Below the pieces are notes generated by a model. The model ran no database searches. It saw nothing but the letters and a program-made list of their open reading frames with translations, and was not told the DNA's origin. Positions 1-7,559 of a DNA stretch of 52,343 nt are shown one piece after another. The position numbers and the translations under genes are program-made. The stretch is taken from positions 1 through 52,343 of the forward strand of contig JAUXOA010000026.1 in the NCBI GenBank assembly GCA_030682475.1, read 5' to 3'. Source of the stretch: Rhodoferax sp. GTDB taxonomy: Bacteria > Pseudomonadota > Gammaproteobacteria > Burkholderiales > Burkholderiaceae_C. The stretch's first letter is position 1; each line of letters opens with the position of its first letter.

Positions 1-2473
1 CGTTCGTGGTCTGGTTGCGCACGTTGACTTGCCAGTACGTTGCAGTACCACCGCTCCATTGCAACGTCGGCGTCAGTGACTGACCCGTGGCGTTGTTGGT
101 TGGCGCGGTCAGCGTCGGGGCCACCATCGTCAATGTCGCCGTCCCGGCCGAACAACTTGCATTCGTCCCTCCATTACTGCCACTGCAACTCCAGTTCCAG
201 GGGCCGCTGCCCGACACCGTGCCTGCCGTTCCGGCCGAACACAGATTGGTACTCGGTGCGCTCGATACGATCGCCCCGTTGGAACTGCCGCACGTACCGT
301 TCGTGGCAGTGGTCAGCTTGGTAGCCGAACAACTTGCGTTTGTTCCTCCATTGCTGCCGCTGCAACTCCAGTTCCACGGGCCGCTGCCCGTAACCGATCC
401 CGCCGTCCCGGCCGAACACAGGTTGGCAGTCGGTGCGCTCGATAGGGCCGCTCCGTTGGAACTGCCGCACGAACCGTTCGCGGCGGTAGTGGTCAGCTTG
501 GTGGCCGAGCAACTTGCATTCGTTCCTCCATTGCTGCCGCTGCAACTCCAGTTCCACGGACCGCTGCCCGTCACAGCGCCTGCCGTCCCGGTCGAACACA
601 AGTTGGAAGACGGTGCGCTCGATACGGTCGCCCCGTTGGAACTGCCGCAAGCACCGTTTGTGGCGGTGGTGAATGTCACACACACGCCGGCTGGAATTGT
701 CACCTGTGCTGTATTACTCCACGTCGCTCCGTTGGCATTCATTGCCTGCACTTTGTAGTTGTAGGTTTGCCCGGCAACAAGGCCGAGATTATTTTGGAAG
801 CTAAGTTGAGAGGCAGCCAAGTTAACGCCTATAGCGCTATCGTTCCGAAATACTCGATAATTAACGACTCCATTTGAGGTAGACCAAGTTAGCTTTACTG
901 CTGGAACAACCGGAGAATTGGTGTCGCAATAAGGGGTGCCAGCGGTTAAAGAGAAAGCCAACGGACGTGGCGCGGGGGTCGTTGAAAGTGGCGGAGATAC
1001 AGTGGTAGATGTCGCCGGGGGTTGTGACGAAGGAGTTGCTATAAGTAAACGAATAAGGTCGAGAGTTGGCGCTATAGTGAAAGCATCGCCAACATCAAAA
1101 TATACTGAGTGGGGGGTGCACGAAGAAGCGACAGTAGGAGTAGTACCAGCCATGCCGCTGGAAGGAGGCGCTGGACAATCTGCTACAGGCTCGTGCTTTA
1201 CGTTCGTTACGTTTATCTTGCTCGCATAAGGATCAGCCGCGTTCACGAAGTTTGTCCATGTCGTCACATTACTCGGCACCTGAATTGGCTGCCCTCTGAA
1301 TGGCTGCCCTGTCTGGAGTTTCTCAGGAACGCTCTGCTGTATTAGAATGCTTTTGATACAGCCTCCTGCAAGACATTGGATAGGCGATCCCATCGTAATT
1401 AAATTGGCAACTTGTATGGTGGGATCCTCTACCGCGAGTTCAGTAAGGGCGATATAGGCAATGACTGTTCCCCAACTATGCGCAACTATGTTGATAGGTC
1501 CTGCTATCCCTCCACGCTGGATCGCTAATTTATTTGTCAAATTCGCATTCTTCAATTGCGTTATTAACTGTATTACTCCATTATTTGTGTCTGTTACGTC
1601 TGGCACCAAAATGGGAAGGATCCGTGTCCAGGTGACGTTGGACTGCATAACACTGGGATTAGTGATATTGGGAGCAATCGGTCTCGGTTGATCGATTCCC
1701 AGAACGCATATTTTTCCAAGCGCTTTTTTTACATACTTCTCATCCATGCCAGCAGCGGAATAATCAATAAACCAAGTAGGGTTCATTCCGTCAATAGCAA
1801 ATGTCATCACATTTGGAGGGCCATAAGGGGTGCAATTACCTGTTGAATCAGTAATGCTTGCACCATTTCCTATAATCGCAACATTTGTTTGATCCAGAAT
1901 GGCGTCCATCCCAACACCATTTGCGACCATAGGTGTAGTAATTGGGTCATGTGTTGTGAGATTTAATCCGTTAGCGGCAAACTGTGTTGCAAAATTTGAA
2001 GTGACGATTAATTTTCCTTGATCGAGCGAGGATTTTCCAATTTTTGAGAAGTCCCCACTGTTATAAATTGCAGATGGATCGGTTCTTCCAACCGCTTCGA
2101 AAACTTGCAAGGTGGTAAGCGGGTTAGTGTTTGCTGTACCCAAAGTCAGCGCTGCGGAAAACAGCGGTACAGCCCCGTCAACATTTGGCTGTACTTTCAA
2201 CATCAAGGGAAAATGTTTAGCGCCAACGTCAAATGAATAGTTTCCTTTGGCATCAGTAGTGGTAGTGGCAGTTGCCCCCACACTGTCCTTGAGAGTCACC
2301 GTCCCAGCCACGATGGGTGCACCTGTAGCTGCCGTTCCGCTGAGAGTATTTCCTCCTGCGGCAGATGAGGAACTACCCCCACCTCCGCCGCAAGCCCCCA
2401 ACGCGAAAATAACCAGCACGACAAGGGCGCAGTTCTGTGCGATGCGGGTGATTTTGTCTATGCAAGTGTTCAC
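1..2473 (-). CDS. Partial secreted lipoprotein: lipase-like alpha/beta-hydrolase, fn3-like domain and Cys-rich tandem repeats
   Basis: The frame is open from a GTG at 2473 to the window edge (about 824 codons), so the C-terminus is missing. A GAGGCG Shine-Dalgarno sequence supports the GTG. The N-terminus is a lipoprotein signal (L-G-A-C, Cys28) followed by a Gly/Ser linker. A carboxypeptidase-regulatory-like segment comes next. The middle contains Ala-His-Ser-Trp-Gly near Ser333, the nucleophile elbow of lipases and other alpha/beta-hydrolases. After that come an fn3-like stretch, three Cys/Trp/Gly-rich repeats of about 60 residues, and another fn3-like segment. I infer a surface or secreted esterase/lipase; the substrate is unknown. 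The start overlaps the stop of the upstream gene (GTGA), which indicates coupled translation. The hydrolase call rests on the elbow motif and its context only. Confidence 0.65.
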   Translation of the reverse strand, partial: MNTCIDKITRIAQNCALVVLVIFALGACGGGGGSSSSAAGGNTLSGTAATGAPIVAGTVTLKDSVGATATTTTDAKGNYSFDVGAKHFPLMLKVQPNVDGAVPLFSAALTLGTANTNPLTTLQVFEAVGRTDPSAIYNSGDFSKIGKSSLDQGKLIVTSNFATQFAANGLNLTTHDPITTPMVANGVGMDAILDQTNVAIIGNGASITDSTGNCTPYGPPNVMTFAIDGMNPTWFIDYSAAGMDEKYVKKALGKICVLGIDQPRPIAPNITNPSVMQSNVTWTRILPILVPDVTDTNNGVIQLITQLKNANLTNKLAIQRGGIAGPINIVAHSWGTVIAYIALTELAVEDPTIQVANLITMGSPIQCLAGGCIKSILIQQSVPEKLQTGQPFRGQPIQVPSNVTTWTNFVNAADPYASKINVTNVKHEPVADCPAPPSSGMAGTTPTVASSCTPHSVYFDVGDAFTIAPTLDLIRLLIATPSSQPPATSTTVSPPLSTTPAPRPLAFSLTAGTPYCDTNSPVVPAVKLTWSTSNGVVNYRVFRNDSAIGVNLAASQLSFQNNLGLVAGQTYNYKVQAMNANGATWSNTAQVTIPAGVCVTFTTATNGACGSSNGATVSSAPSSNLCSTGTAGAVTGSGPWNWSCSGSNGGTNASCSATKLTTTAANGSCGSSNGAALSSAPTANLCSAGTAGSVTGSGPWNWSCSGSNGGTNASCSATKLTTATNGTCGSSNGAIVSSAPSTNLCSAGTAGTVSGSGPWNWSCSGSNGGTNASCSAGTATLTMVAPTLTAPTNNATGQSLTPTLQWSGGTATYWQVNVRNQTTN
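142..671 (-). repeat. Three tandem 177-180 bp repeats coding Cys-rich ~60-residue modules
   Basis: The core AACTTGC(A/G)TT(C/T)GT(C/T)CCTCC recurs near 151, 328 and 508 on the plus strand, so the period is 177-180 bp. Read on the minus strand, each unit encodes N-G-x-C-G-S-S, then N-L-C, then G-S-G-P-W-x-W-x-C, ending in C-S-A. Conserved Cys and Trp residues suggest a small disulfide-stabilised extracellular module. High identity between copies implies recent tandem duplication. Confidence 0.85.
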
Positions 2474-3111
2474 GTTTCGCCTCGTTTTCTTACTGTACCG
2501 GTTCGGATTGTTTGCCAAGTAAAGGTTTCGCCGTATTGCGTCAGGTTGCGCTGCCAGCTTTGCTCCGCATACGGCGCGATAGCTTGTGCCCAGGGCTGCC
2601 GGGTCAACGCATTGAGCGGCAAGCCTACGCGCAGACTCAGGGCTTGCAGGGTATTGCCGGTGCGGGCGCGGTAGGGGGTGAGGGTGAGGCCTTGTTGCAG
2701 GTAACCGTTGTAATCGGTTTGGCCTTGGGCATAGCTGGCTTGGGCTTGCAGTGCGAGTTCGGGCAGTGCTTGCGCCAGTTGGCCGCGCCAGCGCAGGGTG
2801 GCTTGGGTAGTGGGGATGGAGCCGGTTTCGCTGTTCAACGGGTTGACGCGGCCAAGGGGATCAGGCTCGCGGTAATCTGGCTGCGTGCTGCCTTGGCTGA
2901 GGGTCAGACTGCGCCACAAACGCAGGGCTGGGGCTGCGGCTTTATTGTCTTCGGCGGGTGCGGCCAGCGCAGGCTGCATAGAGTCACTGGCAGATTCGAT
3001 TGGCGCAGCCCCACACGCTGGTGCCACCACCACCACCACCACCACCATCAACGACGCAACGCTGATGCTCTGCATGAGCGCACGCAGGTATTTCTTTGGG
3101 TTATGGTTCAT
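2470..3111 (-). CDS. Exported protein of unknown function, coupled to the lipase-like lipoprotein
   Basis: 213 residues. The N-terminus has basic residues, then a hydrophobic stretch with a run of Val ending near Ala-Cys-Gly-Ala-Ala, which fits a signal peptide or possibly a lipoprotein signal. The mature part is rich in Gln, Ala, Leu and Thr, with alternating patterns such as YAQGQTDYNGYLQQGLTLTP and APYAEQSWQRN that recall beta-strands of outer-membrane proteins; this resemblance is weak. The stop overlaps the GTG of the downstream lipoprotein gene, so the two are probably co-translated and may work together in export or surface display. No family was recognised. Confidence 0.55.
   Translation of the reverse strand: MNHNPKKYLRALMQSISVASLMVVVVVVVAPACGAAPIESASDSMQPALAAPAEDNKAAAPALRLWRSLTLSQGSTQPDYREPDPLGRVNPLNSETGSIPTTQATLRWRGQLAQALPELALQAQASYAQGQTDYNGYLQQGLTLTPYRARTGNTLQALSLRVGLPLNALTRQPWAQAIAPYAEQSWQRNLTQYGETFTWQTIRTGTVRKRGET
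3024..3047. repeat. (CCA)8 trinucleotide repeat inside a signal peptide
   Basis: Eight perfect CCA units. On the coding (minus) strand they give the poly-Val run of the signal peptide of the 213-residue protein. As a triplet repeat, slippage would change the length of the hydrophobic core without shifting the frame. Confidence 0.9.
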
Positions 3112-3288
3112 GTCAAAGTACTAGTGTCCCCACTACATTGAGCACCATTAAAGAAATCCGCTATCAGCATCGAATCGCGGCTTTCGTTGCGATTATCAAC
3201 GTAATGTCTTGACTATTACAACAATTTACGTCGTGCGTTGGGCTAGGCGTTTTCGACGCGCACGTGCTCCAGGTAGCGCTCAGTCAGC

Positions 3289-3374
3289 GCATTGGGGGTC
3301 AGAGCCCGATTTCGTTGGGTAGCGTTGTGCTCCGTGTCCATGTTTGTCCTGAATCGGGATCTGACCCCCAATGC
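3289..3374. repeat. Intergenic REP/MITE-like inverted repeat (24-bp arms)
   Basis: The left arm (3289-3312) and right arm (3351-3374) are reverse complements over 24 bp with one mismatch, separated by 38 bp. Arms contain GGGGGTCAGA and TCTGACCCCC. This is the form of a small non-autonomous palindromic element between the 213-residue exported protein gene and the dehydrogenase gene. No transposase is present. Confidence 0.75.
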
Positions 3375-3400
3375 TGTTCGCTTACGGCCCTGTCCCCGAC

Positions 3401-3484
3401 TTGTCATCCCGGGCTCGATCCGGGATCCATGGATTGCGGGTTCCTGAATCAAGTTCAGGACAGGCGCTACGCCCGCAATGACAA
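3401..3484. repeat. Second composite palindromic element
   Basis: Bounded by short inverted ends TTGTCAT (3401-3407) and ATGACAA (3478-3484). It contains two internal palindromes, CCCGGGCTCGATCCGGG and TTCCTGAATCAAGTTCAGGA. It resembles dispersed 'TCATCCCGG...GGGATCC' elements of proteobacterial genomes. Together with the 3289-3374 element it fills most of the gap 3112-3524, in which I see no gene. Confidence 0.65.
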
Positions 3485-3524
3485 ATTCTCGTAAGTGAAT
3501 AGTATTGGGGCCTGGCTCCACTCA

Positions 3525-6500
3525 CTAATCGAGCAAACCGGCCAGCAGCTTGGCCACGTGCACGGCCTCGCGCTGTGCGCCATCGTGAATCTGGTGGCGG
3601 CAACTGGTGCCGTCGGCCACCACGATCGCGTCAGGCTTCGCGCGCACGGCGGGCAGCAGACTGAGCTCGGCCATCTGCATCGACACCTTATAGTGGTTGG
3701 CCTCGTAGCCAAAGCTGCCGGCCATGCCGCAGCAACTTGACTCGATCAGCTCGGGCTGGGCACCGGGAATCATTCTGAGCACATCGATGATGGGACTGAC
3801 CGCAGCAAAAGCCTTCTGGTGGCAATGGCCGTGCAGCAGGATCGGATGACCGGCCGGCTTGAGTTTTGACTTCAACGTTTCCAGCTTGCCCGCAGCCGCC
3901 TCGCGCGCCAGAAATTCTTCGAACAGCAGCGCCTGTTGGCTGACGGTCTGTGCCGCCTCTCCCAGCCCCATGACCAGCATTTCGTCACGCAGGGTCAGCA
4001 GGCAGGAGGGCTCCAACCCGACGATGGCAATGCCCTTTTCAGCAAACGGCAGCAGTGCCGCCAGCAGCTCACGCGCCTTGGTTTTCGCCTCCTCCACCAT
4101 GCCGCCCGACAGATAGGTGCGGCCACAGCACAGGTGCTTGCCATCTGCAACTTTTTTGCTGGCTACGTGCACGGTGTAGCCAGCGGTTTGCAGCACTTTC
4201 AAGGCTGAAAACGCGTTGTCCGACTCGAAGTAGCCGTTGAAGGTATCGACAAATAACACCACCGGTTTGCTGGCGGCCAGCACTTGTTCGCGGGTGGCAC
4301 TCCAAACCCGTTCGCCCTGAGCCCCAGTCCGTTCGCCCTGAGCTTGTCGAAGGGCTTCGACAGGCTCAGCCCGAACGGTGGTGATCTGCTTCCAGAAGGT
4401 GTTGCGCTTCCACTGCGGCAGCGTGCGTTTGGCCGACAGGCCCAGTAGTTTCTCGCTCAAGGCGGCCAGGCCGGGAATTTTGTCACGCAGATTGAGCAGG
4501 GGCGCCAGACGGCTGGCCCAGTGGGCGTAGTCTGGCAGGTGCGCGACCAGCTTGTCTTTGAGCGTATGGCCGTATTTGGCCTTGTAGTGCTGCAAAAACT
4601 CCACCTTCATTTTGGCCATGTCGACGCCGGTAGGACAGTCGCGCTTGCAGCCCTTGCAGCTCACGCACAAGTCCATGGCGTCCCTGACCGCTTCGCTGGT
4701 AAAAGCGTCTGCCGCGTTGATCCCTTCGAGCTGTCCGCTCAGCGCCAGGCGCAGCGTGTTGGCGCGGCCGCGGGTGGAGTGCTTCTCGTCGCGCGTGACG
4801 CGGTAGCTCGGGCACATGGTGCCGGCGTCGAACTTGCGGCAGTGACCGTTGTTGTTGCACATCTCGACCGCCTTGGCAAAGCCCTGCGCCGGGTCGCCGC
4901 CGCTGCCGGGCGCGGAGGTTTCCTCTGTGACCGGGTTGTTCTGCACGTTCCAGGCGCTCCAGTCCAGCACCGGTTGCAGTGGGATGACCTGGTAGCTCGG
5001 GGGGTAGCGCATCAGTCGCGTGTCGTCCATCTTCGGCGGGTTGATGATGCGCTTCGGACTGAGCAAATTCGAAGGGTCGAGCTGCTGCTTGATCTGTGAG
5101 AAAGCCTGCGTTATCCTGGGGCCGAACTGCCACTCGATCCACTCGCCACGGCACAGGCCGTCGCCGTGCTCGCCACTGAAAGCGCCCTTGAACTTGCGTA
5201 CCAATTCACTCGCTTCCTCGGCAATGGCGCGCATCTTGGCGGCACCGCCCTGGCGAATGTCCAGGATCGGCCGCACATGCAGCGTGCCGACCGAAGCGTG
5301 GGCGTACCAGGTGCCCCGGCTGCCGTATTTGCGGAACACCTGCGTCAGCCCTTCGGTGTACTCGGCCAGATGTTCCAGCGGCACGGCGCAGTCTTCGATG
5401 AAACTCACCGGCTTGCCGTCGCCCTTGAGGCTCATCATGATGTTCAGGCCCGCCTTGCGCACTTCCCACAGGTTTTTTTGTGGCGCGTCCTCGATCATCT
5501 CCACCACGCTGCCTCTCAATCCCAGGTCGCCCATCAGTTCGACGAGCTGCTTGATCTTGGGCGTGATGTCGGCCTTGGAAGCACCCGAGAACTCCACCAG
5601 CAGCACCGCCGCGGGCTTGCCACCATTGATAAGGGGAGACAGCGCGCTGCGGATGGTGGGCGCAAATGCCGGGTTCTGCAGCGAGAGCTCGATCATGGTG
5701 CGGTCCACCAGTTCCACGGCGCTCAGACTGCCGCCCGTCATGTTGTGGCCGAGTTTGACGATGTGCTGCGCCGCCTCCATCGCCTGGTAAAAGCTGGGGA
5801 AATTCACCACCCCGAGCACCTTGGCGCGCGGCAGCTCGGCCAGTCGCAGCGTGAGCGAGTGCGTCAGCGCCAGCGTGCCTTCGCTGCCCACCAGCAGGTG
5901 CGCCAGATTGACCGAGCCGTCCGGGGTGTAGGGCTTTTCGTTCTGGTTGTGGAAGATGTCGAGGTTGTAGCCCGCCACGCGGCGCAGCACCTTGGGCCAG
6001 CGTGTCTCGATTTCGGCGCGGTGCTCGGACGCCAAGGCGCGCACGAAATCGCCGATCTGTTTGACGCGGCCGGTGCTGGCGTCATAGCGACCGAAATCGA
6101 GCAGGCTGCCGTCGGCCAGCCAGGCCTGCGCACCGAGCACGTTGTGCACCATGTTGCCGTAGGCAATCGAGCGGCTGCCGCACGAGTTGTTGCCGGCCAT
6201 ACCGCCCAGCGTAGCCTGCGCGCTGGTGGACACATCCACCGGGTACCACAGGCCATGTTTTTTTAACGCGGCGTTGAGGTGGTCCAGCACCAGGCCGGGC
6301 TCGACCCGGGCCACTCTGTTCTCGACATCGACCTCCAGAATGTTGCGCACGTGCTTGGCGTAGTCGATCACCAGTCCCGCGCCTACGGTCTGGCCGCACT
6401 GGCTCGTTCCCCCGCCGCGTGGCACGATCGGCACGCTTAAGCTCCGGCAGATGTCGAGCGCCAACTTCACATCGTCCGCACTGCGCGGCACGAACACGCC

Positions 6501-6704
6501 CACCGGCATCACCTGGTAAATCGAAGCATCGGTGGCGTAGCGACCGCAGTCAGCCGGTGAGAACAGCACCTCGCCCCGGGTCTCGGTGGTGAGGCGCGCT
6601 GCCAGCCTGCCTGCCACTTCGTTGCTGACGCGGGCGACCGCCTCATAGGCCGCGCCAGCGGCTTGTTGCGTGACGTTCAGGGGCAGAGGCAGGGGGGCAT
6701 TCAT
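3525..6704 (-). CDS. FAD/Fe-S D-2-hydroxyacid dehydrogenase, YdiJ/GlcD-GlpC fusion type
   Basis: 1059 residues, slightly longer than E. coli YdiJ (about 1018). A PCMH-type FAD domain occupies roughly residues 45-280 (VPRGGGTSQCG at 94-104, then GGMAGNNSCGS), followed by the FAD-oxidase C domain. An Fe-S region has CNNNGHC, GTMCPS and CVSCKGCKRDCP. Two CCG (heterodisulfide-reductase type) motifs follow: CCGRTYLSGG and SSCCGMAGSFG, with HGHCHQK between them. The family oxidises D-lactate, glycolate or D-2-hydroxyglutarate at the membrane, passing electrons to quinone or another carrier; the substrate cannot be read from sequence. The linker near residues 775-800 contains an insertion from a palindromic repeat. 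The GntR gene upstream on the same strand ends 45 bp away and may control it. Confidence 0.85.
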   Translation of the reverse strand: MNAPLPLPLNVTQQAAGAAYEAVARVSNEVAGRLAARLTTETRGEVLFSPADCGRYATDASIYQVMPVGVFVPRSADDVKLALDICRSLSVPIVPRGGGTSQCGQTVGAGLVIDYAKHVRNILEVDVENRVARVEPGLVLDHLNAALKKHGLWYPVDVSTSAQATLGGMAGNNSCGSRSIAYGNMVHNVLGAQAWLADGSLLDFGRYDASTGRVKQIGDFVRALASEHRAEIETRWPKVLRRVAGYNLDIFHNQNEKPYTPDGSVNLAHLLVGSEGTLALTHSLTLRLAELPRAKVLGVVNFPSFYQAMEAAQHIVKLGHNMTGGSLSAVELVDRTMIELSLQNPAFAPTIRSALSPLINGGKPAAVLLVEFSGASKADITPKIKQLVELMGDLGLRGSVVEMIEDAPQKNLWEVRKAGLNIMMSLKGDGKPVSFIEDCAVPLEHLAEYTEGLTQVFRKYGSRGTWYAHASVGTLHVRPILDIRQGGAAKMRAIAEEASELVRKFKGAFSGEHGDGLCRGEWIEWQFGPRITQAFSQIKQQLDPSNLLSPKRIINPPKMDDTRLMRYPPSYQVIPLQPVLDWSAWNVQNNPVTEETSAPGSGGDPAQGFAKAVEMCNNNGHCRKFDAGTMCPSYRVTRDEKHSTRGRANTLRLALSGQLEGINAADAFTSEAVRDAMDLCVSCKGCKRDCPTGVDMAKMKVEFLQHYKAKYGHTLKDKLVAHLPDYAHWASRLAPLLNLRDKIPGLAALSEKLLGLSAKRTLPQWKRNTFWKQITTVRAEPVEALRQAQGERTGAQGERVWSATREQVLAASKPVVLFVDTFNGYFESDNAFSALKVLQTAGYTVHVASKKVADGKHLCCGRTYLSGGMVEEAKTKARELLAALLPFAEKGIAIVGLEPSCLLTLRDEMLVMGLGEAAQTVSQQALLFEEFLAREAAAGKLETLKSKLKPAGHPILLHGHCHQKAFAAVSPIIDVLRMIPGAQPELIESSCCGMAGSFGYEANHYKVSMQMAELSLLPAVRAKPDAIVVADGTSCRHQIHDGAQREAVHVAKLLAGLLD
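4329..4378. repeat. Palindromic dispersed repeat inserted in frame in the dehydrogenase gene
   Basis: A 50-bp palindrome with 24-bp arms (three mismatches), beginning CCGTTCGCCCTGAGC and ending GCTCAGCCCGAACGG. A partial second copy of the left arm lies at about 4308-4323. On the coding strand it gives the peptide RAEPVEALRQAQGER, which I recognise as the product of a repeat found inside many proteobacterial genes. It lies in the linker between the Fe-S region and the first CCG domain, so the frame and both domains survive. Confidence 0.85.
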
Positions 6705-6728
6705 GACGAGTCTCTCAGGATGTTTGTT

Positions 6729-6749
6729 CCCTCTCCCTTTGGGAGAGGG
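6729..6749 (-). terminator. Hairpin after the gntR stop (repeat-like, possible terminator or attenuator)
   Basis: CCCTCTCCC-TTT-GGGAGAGGG is a perfect 9-bp stem directly after the gntR stop codon, followed by GTGAGGG-type sequence in the plus direction. It resembles a common dispersed palindrome. It lacks a clear T-tract, so it may stabilise mRNA rather than terminate before the dehydrogenase gene. Confidence 0.5.
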
Positions 6750-7448
6750 TTAGGGTGAGGGAGTTGAAACGGGAGCAGGGGATGAAACCGCGCGCAACTG
6801 CTCGATCACCACATCACGCTTGTGCCCCAAGTGGTCTGCCAGCACGGCGCGCATGGCCACCGGGTCGTGCGCGCTGAGCGCCTCGACCATCTGTTCGTGC
6901 TCCTGCATGGCCCGCTTCCATTTCTCACCGTCCTGGTTGGAACGAAAGCGCAGGGCCTGCAAGCGGGCGTTGACCTGCTTGTAGATGTCGGTCAGCACCG
7001 GGTTCCTGGCAGCAACATTAATGGCGCGGTGGATCGCGGCATTGAGCCGGTAGTAGTTTGATAGATCACGCCGGGTGTAGGCGGCCATCATCTCGTAGTG
7101 CATGGCCTTGATCTCGGCCAGCTCGGCATCGGTGATGCGCTGCGCTGCCAGTTCGCCCGATTGCGCTTCCAGCCCCGCCATCACCTCGAAGGTGTTGAGG
7201 ATGTCGGCCTCGGACAGCTCGACCGCAATGGCACCGCGATTGGGCAGCAACTCCACCAGCCCCTCGGCGGCCAGCATCTTGATGGCCTCGCGCAGCGGTG
7301 TGCGCGAGACCCTAAGCTCCTCGGACAAGGCGCGCTCGTTGAGCTTGGCCCCCGGTGCAATTTGGCCCTCCACCAGCATCTGGCGCAGGCGCTGCACCAC
7401 CTGCTCATGCAGGGCAGAGTGCGGGATGACAAGAATTTCAGCCGTCAT
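6750..7448 (-). CDS. GntR-family transcriptional regulator (FadR/FCD subfamily)
   Basis: 232 residues from the ATG at 7448 (MTAEILVIPH); in-frame upstream codons run through the operator region, so the shorter start is preferred. The N-terminal winged helix contains LNERALSEELRVSRTPLREA and LVELLPNRG. The C-terminal all-helical FCD ligand-binding domain has the expected metal-site His residues (for example HRAINVAARNP and DHLGHKRD). It is divergent from the aminotransferase gene, with two TTTTGTATGCA repeats in the shared upstream DNA. It probably represses this locus in the absence of an organic-acid effector; the effector is unknown. Confidence 0.85.
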   Translation of the reverse strand: MTAEILVIPHSALHEQVVQRLRQMLVEGQIAPGAKLNERALSEELRVSRTPLREAIKMLAAEGLVELLPNRGAIAVELSEADILNTFEVMAGLEAQSGELAAQRITDAELAEIKAMHYEMMAAYTRRDLSNYYRLNAAIHRAINVAARNPVLTDIYKQVNARLQALRFRSNQDGEKWKRAMQEHEQMVEALSAHDPVAMRAVLADHLGHKRDVVIEQLRAVSSPAPVSTPSP

Positions 7449-7454
7449 AAATAA

Positions 7455-7527
7455 TTTTGTATGCATAAATATCAAATTATTTGTCAATTTTAGGCTAATT
7501 ACTGTTGACAAATATATTTTGTATGCA
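7455..7527. promoter_or_regulatory. Divergent control region with two GntR-operator-like repeats
   Basis: TTTTGTATGCA occurs as a direct repeat at 7455-7465 and 7517-7527, between gntR and the aminotransferase gene. It resembles the TTGTATACAA-type sites of FCD-subfamily GntR proteins. A TTGACA lies at 7505-7510, but a matching -10 is not convincing. AT-richness contrasts with the flanking genes. Confidence 0.5.
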
Positions 7528-7559
7528 AAAAATGAGTCTTGTATTTAAAAATACCTTTT

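Noticed and set aside
142..671. CRISPR-like or satellite DNA
   Set aside because: The 177-180 bp period keeps a reading frame and encodes Cys-rich protein modules.
87..758. Open plus-strand frame rich in V, P, L with internal repeats
   Set aside because: It is the antisense of the repeat-coding part of the lipoprotein gene. The minus-strand frame has conserved Cys/Trp modules and continues to a lipobox, whereas this one has no start context or family.
3400..3490. CRISPR array
   Set aside because: Only palindromes without regular direct repeats and spacers; no cas genes.
5166..6266. 366-codon plus-strand frame opposite the dehydrogenase gene
   Set aside because: Shadow of GC-rich coding DNA; the minus-strand protein has intact domains over the whole stretch.
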